From Thermoplasmatales archaeon (lineage in GTDB: Archaea; Thermoplasmatota; Thermoplasmata; Thermoplasmatales; Thermoplasmataceae): a DNA stretch of 64,000 nt. The stretch is taken from the NCBI GenBank assembly GCA_027366585.1, contig DAHXNF010000059.1, forward strand, positions 1 to 64,000. Reading direction: 5' to 3'. The notes below the pieces were generated by a model. The model made no database searches. It worked only from the letters and a program-made list of their open reading frames with translations, and was not told where the DNA came from. Shown here in pieces: positions 53,399 to 62,928 of the stretch. The first letter of the stretch is position 1. The number at the start of each line of letters is the position of its first letter. The translations under genes and the position numbers were made by a program.

Positions 53399-53728
53399 TC
53401 AATTCTCTCTCAATACGTTCATCAATCTTCTCAGAACGTTTGAAATGTCCTTGGATATCTTTTGCACATTCTGAGCAATCTGTTCATGACTCCTCATAAA
53501 ACTGGCTGTCAGCACCGCGCCTTCCCGTGAAGGCTTGATTACCCCGTTCTTCTCTAGAATTCTCAAGGAGTACCTGACTTTATGCTCAGGAAGATCTGTT
53601 ATCTGGGACAGTCTGATAATTCCTGCAGGTTGAACTTCACGCAATGCTTCTATTATTGAAATGTGCCTGGCAAGTCGATCTACGTCCTCCACAAGTTCAC
53701 TTAAGATAACATGTTGTTTCTTCTGCAT
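53399..53728 (-). CDS. Winged-helix transcriptional regulator
   Basis: A 109-residue protein: an N-terminal helix, then the winged helix (ISIIEALREVQPAGIIRLSQITDLPEHKVRYSLRILEKNGVIKPSREGAVLT) and a C-terminal helix (EQIAQNVQKISKDISNVLRRLMNVL) suited to coiled-coil dimerisation. First gene of a two-gene unit with the GNAT enzyme. Confidence 0.8.
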   Translation of the reverse strand: MQKKQHVILSELVEDVDRLARHISIIEALREVQPAGIIRLSQITDLPEHKVRYSLRILEKNGVIKPSREGAVLTASFMRSHEQIAQNVQKISKDISNVLRRLMNVLREN

Positions 53729-53789
53729 AAATACCTTAAGGCATTTAGAAAATAAATAATTGGTTACTGGTTCGACGCAGGACGAACAT

Positions 53790-54107
53790 TCAAGGATAAA
53801 TTATCTTACCACTGTCTGTCACGGACACGGCCTTACCTATCATCTTCTCTATCGCAGCAACCCTCTGCGCAATATATTCATCAAACTTCTCTGGCTGACT
53901 GGAGACTGCCCGGATCTTAATTGCCTGGTACCTCAATGCGATCTGGAGCCGCAGTCTAAATGCAAGTTCGTTGTCTAGGCTCGTAATATCCAAGGACTTC
54001 AACCCTGCATTATCGAATGCAAGCCTAAAACTTTTGCCAAAATCCGTTTTCCTTCTATTGCGACGGAAAGGTGCTGCTACTTCTTGGTCATGTTTAATTA
54101 CAGCATT
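53790..54107 (-). CDS. Small basic protein of unknown function, unusual start
   Basis: The frame is open from 54107 (after a TGA) to the stop at 53790-53792. The protein-like part starts near KHDQEVAAPFRRNRRKTDFG and runs through KSLDITSLDNELAFRLRLQIALRYQAI to KAVSVTDSGKIIYP. The only ATG/GTG/TTG start is TTG at 54002, which gives 70 residues and drops the basic N terminus. ATT at 54098 would give about 102 residues. Either a non-standard start is used or an upstream exon-like part was lost by frameshift. The sequence has good codon and amino-acid composition but no family I recognise. Confidence 0.45.
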   Translation of the reverse strand, partial: NAVIKHDQEVAAPFRRNRRKTDFGKSFRLAFDNAGLKSLDITSLDNELAFRLRLQIALRYQAIKIRAVSSQPEKFDEYIAQRVAAIEKMIGKAVSVTDSGKIIYP

Positions 54108-54265
54108 TCATAGTAAGGGAAATCAGCTGGAATGATTCCTTTACATGGAATTGATGGGCAAGAGGAGAGAGTCCGAAGAAGGAAGGCCAAAAGCTGATGT
54201 TATCCAGATTCATTATGCCGACTGGATCCTAAATCATTATTTTCAGTCAAGCATAACATGACACA

Positions 54266-55705
54266 ATGCAGGTTGAATTCCGCAAAATGGACGATTACAG
54301 ATTCGCTGCTTTTGACCAAAGTACAATGAATGTGCCGGCAGAAGTGTTTGCATCCGATCTCATGATGGAATCTGCAAGGCGCGACAATTCGCTGCAGCAG
54401 CTTCTAAACCTCACTGCCCTGCCTGGAATAGTCGGAAAGGCCGTTGCAATGCCAGATATCCATCAGGGATATGGATTTCCAATTGGCGGGATTGCTCTTT
54501 TTGACTCGGACGAAGGACTCGTTTCCCCGGGAGGCGTTGGTTATGACATCAACTGTGGAGTAATTCTTGTGAAGACTGGGTTTACTGCAAAGGAAATTCA
54601 TCCGCACCTGAATGACCTGGTTGATTCCTTTTTCAGGGAGATTCCTGTGGGTTTCAACAAAGCTGGTTTACATAACATAACGCGCAAGGATCTCGAAGAA
54701 ATATGCTCAACCGGAGTAGAGTGGTCTATAGCCAAGGGATACTGCACAGAAGAGGACTCAATCAGGATGGAGGATCGTGGCTCGCTTGCCGTGAAGACAA
54801 CCGGATCTATATCAGAGAAAGCAAAATCCCGTGGATTGAACCAGCTACTTTCGATAGGGTCTGGCAACCACTTCATTGAGATCCAGAGGGTAGACAATAT
54901 ATTTGATCAGGCCGCGGCATCTAAATTCGGTCTATATGCTGATGAAGTCACGGTCATGGTTCATACAGGCTCGCGGGGACTGGGGCACCAAGTTGCAACC
55001 GATTACCTTAAAACACTCTCCGCAAGACCCGAAGGAAGCATCATTCACCCCGTGGACAGCCAGCTTATATCCGCTCACATCAAGTCGAAGATCGCACAGG
55101 AATATCTTGACGCAATGAACGGAGCTGCAAACTTTGCTTTTGTAAACAGATCACTTATTCTGTGGAAAATAAGGCAGATCTTCTCACGGATTCTTGGAAC
55201 GAGAGCGGACGATCCAGCATTCAGCCTGGTTTACGCATTATCTCATAACATGGCAAAGCTTGAAGAACACATTATCTCAGGAAGGAGACAGAATGTAATC
55301 ATTCACAGGAAGGGAGCCACCAGGGCTTTTTCCTCAGAAAATCCGACACTGCCATCACAGTTTGCCGAAACAGGTCAGCCAGTAATTGTCCCGGGTGACA
55401 TGGGCACCGCTTCCTACCTTCTTACAGGCAGTAAGGGCAATGAGCTCAAATCGTTCGAATCTTCCTGCCATGGTGCAGGTAGAATGATGAGCAGACACCA
55501 GGCTGCAGCAAAATTCAATTACTCAGATGTTGCAAGCGATCTTGAGGCCAGGGGCATCCGGTTGAAATCTGCAACAAGAAAAGGTCTGGTGGAAGAGGCC
55601 CCGGGAAGCTACAAGGACATTGAGCGCATTATCGAGGTGATTGCAGGATCCGGCATTTCATTGCCTACATGCAGGTTTAAACCGCTTGGTGTGATCAAGG
55701 GATGA
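54266..55705 (+). CDS. rtcB: RNA-splicing ligase RtcB
   Basis: A 479-residue GTP- and Mn2+-dependent ligase that joins 2',3'-cyclic phosphate and 5'-OH ends, sealing spliced tRNA exons. Seen: AMPDIHQGYGFPIGGIA, GVGYDINCGV with the metal-binding Asp and Cys, GSGNHFIEIQ, HTGSRGLGHQV, and HNMAKLE plus KGATRAF near the guanylylated His. Full length with no intein, unlike RtcB of some archaea. It overlaps the amidohydrolase gene by 4 bases. Confidence 0.96.
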   Translation: MQVEFRKMDDYRFAAFDQSTMNVPAEVFASDLMMESARRDNSLQQLLNLTALPGIVGKAVAMPDIHQGYGFPIGGIALFDSDEGLVSPGGVGYDINCGVILVKTGFTAKEIHPHLNDLVDSFFREIPVGFNKAGLHNITRKDLEEICSTGVEWSIAKGYCTEEDSIRMEDRGSLAVKTTGSISEKAKSRGLNQLLSIGSGNHFIEIQRVDNIFDQAAASKFGLYADEVTVMVHTGSRGLGHQVATDYLKTLSARPEGSIIHPVDSQLISAHIKSKIAQEYLDAMNGAANFAFVNRSLILWKIRQIFSRILGTRADDPAFSLVYALSHNMAKLEEHIISGRRQNVIIHRKGATRAFSSENPTLPSQFAETGQPVIVPGDMGTASYLLTGSKGNELKSFESSCHGAGRMMSRHQAAAKFNYSDVASDLEARGIRLKSATRKGLVEEAPGSYKDIERIIEVIAGSGISLPTCRFKPLGVIKG

Positions 55706-56733
55706 TTTCCGTGCTACGAGAAGCAGAGATCTCCGGACACATTTTCTGGAATGACAGGATGCAGAAGGGTACCCTCAAGCTCGACGGAGATACGCCGGTT
55801 TTCTCAAGAAAGACGCCGAATTTCCCAAAACTTGAGGGAACACTGATCCCTGCACCATTCAATGCACATGTCCATACTGCAGATTCCTTTATTACAGAAG
55901 AGCCCCCTTCAGAATTGTTCGCTTCTGTTGGGCCTGGTGGCTTCAAGCACGCTGCGCTTGGCAAGGCAACGGCGTCGCAGATCGAGTCCGGCATTAGACG
56001 CGCAATTGAGGCAATGGAAACTACAGGAACTTTCGGATTTTGCGACTTCAGGGAAGGCGGAGCAAGCGGTGCAAGGATTGCTTCGGGGATAAGGTCTAAT
56101 CTTGTAAAAGTAATATTGGGACGCCCAGGCAGCGTCAAGGAAATTGACGAGGTCCTCTCTGTATCTGATGGGATTGCATTGAGTTCACTCCCTGACACCG
56201 ATGAGGAGATGGCAAGCTTGTCCTCAGAAAGAACCCACAGGGCTAAGAAAATATTTGCCCTTCATCTTAGCGAGGCAGTGCGTGAAGATGCTATTGCTGC
56301 AATCAGTCTTCGGCCGGATTTTCTCGTACACTGTGGATATTGTAGCGATTCGGATCTTGAAGCAATCAGGAAAGAAGATATTAGCGTAGCCATAACTCCC
56401 AGATCAAACGCTTTCTATGGCCTCCGGGTCGATTACGGTCGTCTTTTAAGATTTGGAATCAACGTGCTTCTCGGCACAGATAATGGCATGGTGTCCAGAC
56501 CTGATCTATTTGCAGAGATGAGCTTCCTCTATCTCAGCTCAAAAAATTACGCAAGGATGGATCCAGAGAAAATAATATCCATGGCCACCACAAATTGGCA
56601 TAATGTATTTCCAGCTGTATCCCGTAAACTGGAGAGCAGTTTCCTGCTCTTCAGGTCACGCATGATGACTCCTTATGAGGTTGTAATGCGCTCCAGCGGC
56701 GAAAAAGTTTTCAGAATCAAACTAAAAGAATAA
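55702..56733 (+). CDS. Amidohydrolase-family protein
   Basis: A 343-residue TIM-barrel hydrolase. LIPAPFNAHVHTADSF has the HxH metal pair, FALHLSE and LVHCGYCSD further His ligands, and LLGTDNGMVSRPDLFAEM the catalytic Asp, the pattern of the cytosine deaminase/chlorohydrolase branch. The N-terminal beta-sandwich is reduced, making it about 80 residues shorter than typical deaminases. Probably acts on a purine, pterin or related amidine. Translationally coupled to rtcB. Confidence 0.82.
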   Translation: MISVLREAEISGHIFWNDRMQKGTLKLDGDTPVFSRKTPNFPKLEGTLIPAPFNAHVHTADSFITEEPPSELFASVGPGGFKHAALGKATASQIESGIRRAIEAMETTGTFGFCDFREGGASGARIASGIRSNLVKVILGRPGSVKEIDEVLSVSDGIALSSLPDTDEEMASLSSERTHRAKKIFALHLSEAVREDAIAAISLRPDFLVHCGYCSDSDLEAIRKEDISVAITPRSNAFYGLRVDYGRLLRFGINVLLGTDNGMVSRPDLFAEMSFLYLSSKNYARMDPEKIISMATTNWHNVFPAVSRKLESSFLLFRSRMMTPYEVVMRSSGEKVFRIKLKE

Positions 56734-56812
56734 TCCTTTCTATAGCTCGCGGGAGCTTATTTCTGGGCACTTCTCTGCGGATTGGTACCGTGTTATGCGG
56801 CGGTCAAAAACG

Positions 56813-56820
56813 TTTATATT
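56813..56820 (+). promoter_or_regulatory. TATA box of the surface glycoprotein gene
   Basis: TTTATATT centred about 22 bases before the GTG at 56838, the distance expected between TBP site and start in a leaderless archaeal gene; it supports this start over the ATG at 56790. Confidence 0.5.
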
Positions 56821-56837
56821 ATGTATTTTACTTCCCC

Positions 56838-59756
56838 GTGAAGAGGACGATCCTATTGAAAAGGAACATAATAATAGCGATATTGCTAACGACAATGATG
56901 CTGCTGGGAGCAGTCATCATTACTAGTAACTCCTACGCAATAACACCCAAAACCGGGATAGTAAATGAGCACGTATTCTACGCAGAGAATGGAAGCACAA
57001 TATCAAACGCAAACTCCTCAGCCTTGACTGACATTTATAACTATCAGGGAGTCCTTGTATCAAGTTCCAACGGGGCTAGTGCCTCGTTTAACCTAACTTA
57101 CGGAAGCTACCAGCTTGTAATCCAGCCTCTCTTCGGTAATGTCGCTGGTTTCGGATATGTAATCGCAAGCAAGCTTTACTACAACCTGACCGTTGACAAA
57201 TCATCATCTTCACTAAACCTGACTGTACCTGTGGTTTCGACTTCAGTTCACAGCTTTTCCATAACAGGCCTATCTTCGGCTAGCGTTTCTGTGTCCTTCA
57301 TAGATTCAAGCGGTTTTGCGTTCAACACAATCACGACAAACGGAACCAAGACAAATGTCGACCTACCGAACGGTCCGGTTACTGCAATGGTACTGTACGA
57401 TGGCGCGTACTTTGATTATGATCTTAGCGTTTCTGGGACTTCACCAATCTCTATTTCCATCACAGGACAGAAGAATATATTCGGCTTTGTTACCAGCAGC
57501 ACTGGTGCGGCAATTACATCAGTTTCAGTGGTTGTTCTTAACAAGACTTCTCTTTCGTACATTACACAGAAGTTCAGTGGCGATCAATACACTGTCTTCT
57601 CAAACAACTGGACAAACAGTGTTGTGTTGATATCTGCTCCGGGATATTCCCCTATGCAGCTTTATCCTGTCACACCGGGAGATCATTCCGTCGTCCTTAC
57701 ACCATCCAACTCATCCATCATGACTGCATATTCACTTTCCAGCAACCCGGCATACCTGAACGTTACAATTACATATAGCCTGAATAACTCAACCCCTATT
57801 CCAAACCTGCCGAACGCCAGCGTGGGTTCATTATATTGGCAGGGAGTCCTGGATCACTTTTCGCCGTCTTATATCAGTTCTTACCTGACTTCGCAGTTCC
57901 TGAACTATACCAACTCTACTATCATGGTGGGGTCATACAACTATGCACTCCTTTCAGCTCAGGTAAGCGGCACTCCCACACTTACTGCATCCTCACTATC
58001 TGCATCGGTTAATGCGACATATTACAACAAGAATGTCACTACATCAGTGTACAAACCACCGCTCACAGTAAAGATATACGGGCTCAAAGCCAACAGTGAA
58101 CCTGGCAATCTCCAGTACCTTTACGAATTTGCATACGGTAACACAAGTATCGGGCTGGCCAGTTCATCCGTTAAAGTGACTTCATATACTTCTCCAATCA
58201 AGATAAGCGAACTGTCCTCGACAGGTTTCTTTACACTGAACTTTGGTTCACTCAAGCTTCCAACATTCGTCAACTCTAATACAGTCTTTTCATGGAGTGG
58301 TCTAAGTTCAAGCGAGTATTTGCTCAACTCATCACTGAAAAACACGGTATTTGTGGTTCCTACAAACACTTCAGTTTCTATCAACGTTTCTAACGCATTC
58401 TACAACCCTGTCACAGGACAGAGCAACTACCTTCTCTCCAACTTTACTTGGAAGATTGATGGGAGTACGGTGGCTTATGGATACAACATTTCCTATGACT
58501 TCGGCACAACTTTCACCAACACGGTAAACATTAGCGGTGTCAGTGCTTCTGGCCAGACAAACACGACGTCTTTCACCGTTTACGCTTACAACGGCACCCC
58601 TTACGCAAACTATACAATAAGCTACAGCAGCAAGTCACCTTACAGCGGAAACACATCGACGACATCATCGACTCCTATCAAGATCTCGGTACCGCAGCTC
58701 ACTCCTGTCTCCTTCAGCGCTTATAATTCATCTCTGACGATACCCGGGACCAGCTACACTATGTATCTCCAGTACAACTGGAACTTTACAAACTTCACGT
58801 CTGCTTCTCCTAACGCTACTCACAGCTTCCCTGAGCCTACCCTGAATGGCACGACAATACCGGGGAACCTCACAGTCAGCGGAGTCACCGGCGGATCCAC
58901 AAAAGTTTACTTTGCAGTTAACGTCACAGTGACAACGCCTCCATCTCCCGCTATAAATGTCTATAATCTGACTAACAAGAAACTTGCCATTACGAACCCG
59001 GTTTCCGGAGTTGGCATAGTACTCTCCGCAAATGCCACTACAGATCCTTATTTCCCTAACTCAGAGCTTTCATTCAACTGGTCCTTCGCATACCAGAACG
59101 GCACCAAGATCGGATACGATTCTTCCGTTATACCCTTCGTATCTGGCAGCTTCAACGGAACATGGGTCGTTGTGAAGTTCAACACGCTGCAGAATGTTGT
59201 TGTTACCCTGAAGGTAAGCCACAATAATGTTACCGGATACCTTAACAGGACGCTGACAATGATTGTGAACACTCCGAGGTTGGTCATTAACTCCATATAC
59301 GTTTCCGGCAAGCTGACACAGGGCAGCACCTCAACTATCTATGTCAACATCACGAACAAGGGAACCGCTAACGCAAGCTCATTCTGGGTCTGGATAGTCG
59401 TTAATGGAGCAACAGCAGTGAACCATACTTTCACAACGACGCTAAACGTCTCGCAGACAAGAAACCTCTCATTCACATGGTCACCAAATCTCAGGGGTAC
59501 ACTCACCATCGAGGTTCTTGGATCAAACACCAGCGAACCTTCGTTCATGCCTGCCCTTGGCGCATATACAACTACGGTTTCAGTTTCTCCGCCTGCCTAT
59601 ACCACTCCACTGATAGTAGTTGGAATAATCGCGGTTATAGTGATTATCTTCTTTGCATACTACAGGTTTGCAACCAGGGGCTCAAGAACGCCAAAGACTG
59701 AGATAAAGCCAAAGATACAGATACCTGAGCAGAAGAAGCTGGAGAAGAAAAAATAA
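56838..59756 (+). CDS. Large surface glycoprotein with C-terminal membrane anchor
   Basis: About 972 residues from GTG 56838 (MKRTILLKRNIIIAILLTTMM); an ATG at 56790 would lie upstream of the TATA box and is rejected. Signal peptide, then a Ser/Thr/Asn-rich ectodomain with PKD/Ig-like beta repeats and many glycosylation sequons, a CARDB-like domain near the end (INSIYVSGKLTQGSTST, VNITNKGTANASSFWVW), a membrane helix (LIVVGIIAVIVIIFFAYY) and a Lys-rich cytoplasmic tail. Candidate S-layer or adhesin component. T-rich sequence follows the stop. Confidence 0.75.
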   Translation: MKRTILLKRNIIIAILLTTMMLLGAVIITSNSYAITPKTGIVNEHVFYAENGSTISNANSSALTDIYNYQGVLVSSSNGASASFNLTYGSYQLVIQPLFGNVAGFGYVIASKLYYNLTVDKSSSSLNLTVPVVSTSVHSFSITGLSSASVSVSFIDSSGFAFNTITTNGTKTNVDLPNGPVTAMVLYDGAYFDYDLSVSGTSPISISITGQKNIFGFVTSSTGAAITSVSVVVLNKTSLSYITQKFSGDQYTVFSNNWTNSVVLISAPGYSPMQLYPVTPGDHSVVLTPSNSSIMTAYSLSSNPAYLNVTITYSLNNSTPIPNLPNASVGSLYWQGVLDHFSPSYISSYLTSQFLNYTNSTIMVGSYNYALLSAQVSGTPTLTASSLSASVNATYYNKNVTTSVYKPPLTVKIYGLKANSEPGNLQYLYEFAYGNTSIGLASSSVKVTSYTSPIKISELSSTGFFTLNFGSLKLPTFVNSNTVFSWSGLSSSEYLLNSSLKNTVFVVPTNTSVSINVSNAFYNPVTGQSNYLLSNFTWKIDGSTVAYGYNISYDFGTTFTNTVNISGVSASGQTNTTSFTVYAYNGTPYANYTISYSSKSPYSGNTSTTSSTPIKISVPQLTPVSFSAYNSSLTIPGTSYTMYLQYNWNFTNFTSASPNATHSFPEPTLNGTTIPGNLTVSGVTGGSTKVYFAVNVTVTTPPSPAINVYNLTNKKLAITNPVSGVGIVLSANATTDPYFPNSELSFNWSFAYQNGTKIGYDSSVIPFVSGSFNGTWVVVKFNTLQNVVVTLKVSHNNVTGYLNRTLTMIVNTPRLVINSIYVSGKLTQGSTSTIYVNITNKGTANASSFWVWIVVNGATAVNHTFTTTLNVSQTRNLSFTWSPNLRGTLTIEVLGSNTSEPSFMPALGAYTTTVSVSPPAYTTPLIVVGIIAVIVIIFFAYYRFATRGSRTPKTEIKPKIQIPEQKKLEKKK

Positions 59757-59776
59757 CATCAGTTCAATTTTCTTCC

Positions 59777-59796
59777 AAAATTTTTATCTTTTTTTG
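59777..59796 (+). terminator. Poly-T terminator after the surface glycoprotein gene
   Basis: Two T runs (TTTTT and TTTTTTT separated by ATC), 20-40 bases after the stop codon, the usual intrinsic terminator form in archaea. Confidence 0.6.
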
Positions 59797-59987
59797 AACA
59801 ACTATTTTTCATCTGATTTCCACATCGTGTTACTTTTAAACCGAAGCATTAATCGCTAAAAGCCAAACCGTCATATCTACCAAACCTCCCATTTTTCTGA
59901 CCATGGAAATTACGTTAATTGTGCTCATCATGTGTTGACTTAACGCATTTATTCCCTGCACCCTATTTCTAAGAGCAATAGGTCATC

Positions 59988-61634
59988 TCACATCTCGTCA
60001 AGCAAAGTTATGCCGAGAAGGCCGCATGCGTCCTGGAGTACATTCCTGTAAATGCTCACAATCCTCGCTCTCTTTGATTCGTGTTCTCCAGAACCTATGA
60101 CGCGGCAGTTATTGTAGAAATCATTGAAGGAACGAACGAGTTCAAGGACGTAGGATGCAATAGGATCGACACGGAGACCATCCTTTGCTGCCTGCAATGA
60201 GTAAGGGTACAGGTAAAGCATCCTTAGCAGGGAGCGCTCGTATTGATCATACTTGTCAGTGATTTCACCATTTGAGAGGGCCTCTTTCTGGATCTTGGTT
60301 GTCCTTGCGTAAGAATACATGATGTATGGCGCAGAATCACCTTCGAGGTTCAGGGCCTCCGACCACTTGAAAACAAGTTCCTTCCCGAGACTTATCTTTG
60401 CAATCTGGAATCTGATTGCGGAAACAGCTACCGCCTGGGCTATCTTCCCAAGTCCCTCCGCTGAAAGATCCGGTCTCTTGGCCTTTACAATTCCCATGGC
60501 ATTCTCCTCTGCCTTCTCAATCAGTTCATCAAGTGTAACAACGTTTCCTGACCTTGTGGACATCTTGCCGGTATCAAGTGATATAAAGCTGTAGAACACG
60601 AATGACACAACGGCGCGAAGGTCAACCTTTTCAGTGAGTATCTCGTTCAACGACCTGGAATAGTCCTTGTGATCTTCCCCAAGGACATCGATCAGCCAGT
60701 CATAGTTTAGAGACTTGAACTTATGGTACGCCAGGTCCCTCAGGGTATATAGAGAGGTCCCATCTGCACGTCTCAGGAATACCTTTGTTCCATTTTTCAA
60801 TTCTATGTATTGCGCCCCTTCCTCTGTCTGTATGCTTTCAGCCAGAGAGGACATAATAGAATCCATTTCCTGGCTCTTCAGGAATCCGGATTCCCAGACA
60901 TAGTCATCAATCTTTATGCCAATCCTTGCCAGTGATGATATAATGCCGTTCAGCATCACCGTGCATATTTCGCGCACCTGCCGGACCACAGCTTCTTCAC
61001 CAGACTCGTACTTCTTTATGAGTGCCTCTATGTCCTTCTCCCTGGACTTGTCCTCCTCTATCTCCTTGTATATCCTCCTGTAACCAGAGAGCAGGTTTTC
61101 AATTTCCATGGACTTGTTCTCCGACGAAAGGTATCCAAGATACAGCCCAATCACCTGTTTCCCGGTGTCGTTAACGAAATACTGTGTTGATACCCTGTAC
61201 CCATAACGCTTGAGGATCCTTGAAAGCGAATCACCCACGATTGAGTTTCTTGTCCTGCCAATATGAATTGGCCCGGTTGGGTTCGTGCTGGTGTGTTCAA
61301 CGAGCACCCTCTCCGGGTCCTGGAAGATGTCCGGAAATATGCCTTTCTCCTTTATTGAGGTATCCATTATGTCGAGATACGTCCTCTCCTTGATGTTGAT
61401 ATTCAGGTAATTTCCCTCAAGGCTGGCAGAGGAAATATGCTTCTCCTTCTGCAGTGCAGAAAGGATATTATTCTTCAGCTGCGGAAAGTCTTTCCTTCCG
61501 CTAAAGCGAAATAGCTTCAGGGAAAAATCTGCATGGCCAGATCTATCTATTTCCAGATCCTTCCCACTTAAGTCTGGAACTATGGTCTTACAAGTTTGAA
61601 TTATTGATTCTCGTATGTCATCGAAAAGCAGCAC
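59988..61634 (-). CDS. argS: Arginyl-tRNA synthetase
   Basis: A 548-residue class Ia synthetase. An N-terminal Add1 domain leads to EHTSTNPTGPIHIGRTRNS with the HIGH-type HIGR motif, IDVLGEDHKDYSRSL, and KMSTRSGN as the KMSK loop; the C-terminal anticodon-binding DALR domain (SYARTTKIQKEAL to LLGITLLDEM) is complete. It charges tRNA-Arg with arginine. Confidence 0.96.
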   Translation of the reverse strand: MLLFDDIRESIIQTCKTIVPDLSGKDLEIDRSGHADFSLKLFRFSGRKDFPQLKNNILSALQKEKHISSASLEGNYLNINIKERTYLDIMDTSIKEKGIFPDIFQDPERVLVEHTSTNPTGPIHIGRTRNSIVGDSLSRILKRYGYRVSTQYFVNDTGKQVIGLYLGYLSSENKSMEIENLLSGYRRIYKEIEEDKSREKDIEALIKKYESGEEAVVRQVREICTVMLNGIISSLARIGIKIDDYVWESGFLKSQEMDSIMSSLAESIQTEEGAQYIELKNGTKVFLRRADGTSLYTLRDLAYHKFKSLNYDWLIDVLGEDHKDYSRSLNEILTEKVDLRAVVSFVFYSFISLDTGKMSTRSGNVVTLDELIEKAEENAMGIVKAKRPDLSAEGLGKIAQAVAVSAIRFQIAKISLGKELVFKWSEALNLEGDSAPYIMYSYARTTKIQKEALSNGEITDKYDQYERSLLRMLYLYPYSLQAAKDGLRVDPIASYVLELVRSFNDFYNNCRVIGSGEHESKRARIVSIYRNVLQDACGLLGITLLDEM

Positions 61635-61677
61635 GTGTCGCCATGATCGTGCTGTATAAATGATTTTCCCACATTTT

Positions 61678-62928
61678 TCAAAGGAATTCTATGCCTGCTC
61701 CAAGTCTTTGCAAATCGGATAGAAACGAGGGGTAGCTCTTGGAGATTCTCTCCACACCTGAGTGCAAGACTGGTTTTCCTGCGGCAATACCGGCAACGAT
61801 GCCAGCCATAATCATCCTGTGTTCCGAAAACTCAAGTGATTCCGGGAATTTTGGTGTCGATCCCATTCTAATGGAGAGCGCATCTCTGGAATCATCTATC
61901 CTTGCTCCAAACGAACGCGCCAGGCTTATTATTTCTGCATACCTGTCACTCTCCTTGATCCTCAGCCTTCCTGGATTAAGGATCCTGCATCCCGCATCGG
62001 AGAACATCCCGACTAATGCAATCGGTGGAGCAAGATCTGGAGTGGCATTCGCATCAATGATTATAGGTTGAGTTTTCTTCCTGGAAATGAAGTATGCTCC
62101 TCCGTTCCCAGGCATCTCATGACATGGAAGCAGGTCGAGTATAGCGGCATCCGGCTGTACTGAGGATCTTTTCAATCCACTCACAATGATTCCACCATCA
62201 GAGGAAAGAAGGCCTGCTACAAGCAGGAAACTTGCCGCAGAGAAATCTCCTTCAGAAACGAGTTCCACAGGCCTGTTGTGGTACTCGCCTGAAACATTGA
62301 ATCCCCCAGGTGCCCTGCTAACGATCGGGCCAAAGCTTGACAATATGCTGGCGGTCAGGTCGATGTATCCAATGGAAACCATTTCGCCGCTAATCCTGAC
62401 CATGCCCCCACCGATCATCGACTGGAAAAGAATTAACGAGCTAACGAACTGGGAACTCTGCGATGCATCTATTTCCACGGGACCGCCACTCACGGCAGAG
62501 GCGTCAAGTTGCAGCATCAGATCCTTCATCCGATACTTCAATCCTCTTTCCGAGAGTGAATTCAGGAGCGGAATGATCGGCCTTTCACCCAGCTGCCTGC
62601 TCATCCCAATTCCTGTCACAGATCTCTTTCCCGAAAGCAATCCTGTTACCAGGCGGAAAGATGTGCCTGATTCCCCTACCGTTATTCTATCCGGGGAGGA
62701 GTACTTTCCATAGAGCTTGATGGTGCTGCCTTCCCTGATCGCCTTAATGCCGCATTTCCTTGCTATTTCAAAAGACACCAAGTCGTCTTCACAAAATGCA
62801 ACGTTCCTGAGCATCAGGGGGGTGCTGCTGAATGCAGAAATGAGGAGAGCTCTCTGGGTATAGCTCTTGGAGCCAGGCGCAGTAACTTTTCCATGAAGGT
62901 CACCTGGAGTCACGAGCACTGTTTCCAT
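61678..62928 (-). CDS. aroA: 3-phosphoshikimate 1-carboxyvinyltransferase (EPSP synthase)
   Basis: A 416-residue enzyme joining PEP and shikimate 3-phosphate in aromatic amino acid synthesis. Seen: PGSKSYTQRALLISAFS at the N terminus, GESGTSFRLVTGLL (PEP site), RQLGERPIIPLL, GDFSAASFLLVAGLL, and RIKESDRYAEI near the end. Both inside-out alpha/beta domains are complete. It begins at the base where the shikimate kinase gene ends. Confidence 0.96.
   Translation of the reverse strand: METVLVTPGDLHGKVTAPGSKSYTQRALLISAFSSTPLMLRNVAFCEDDLVSFEIARKCGIKAIREGSTIKLYGKYSSPDRITVGESGTSFRLVTGLLSGKRSVTGIGMSRQLGERPIIPLLNSLSERGLKYRMKDLMLQLDASAVSGGPVEIDASQSSQFVSSLILFQSMIGGGMVRISGEMVSIGYIDLTASILSSFGPIVSRAPGGFNVSGEYHNRPVELVSEGDFSAASFLLVAGLLSSDGGIIVSGLKRSSVQPDAAILDLLPCHEMPGNGGAYFISRKKTQPIIIDANATPDLAPPIALVGMFSDAGCRILNPGRLRIKESDRYAEIISLARSFGARIDDSRDALSIRMGSTPKFPESLEFSEHRMIMAGIVAGIAAGKPVLHSGVERISKSYPSFLSDLQRLGAGIEFL

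Noticed and set aside
56790-56837. ATG start 16 codons earlier for the surface glycoprotein
   Set aside because: The TATA box at 56813-56820 lies downstream of it, and the signal peptide begins properly at GTG 56838.
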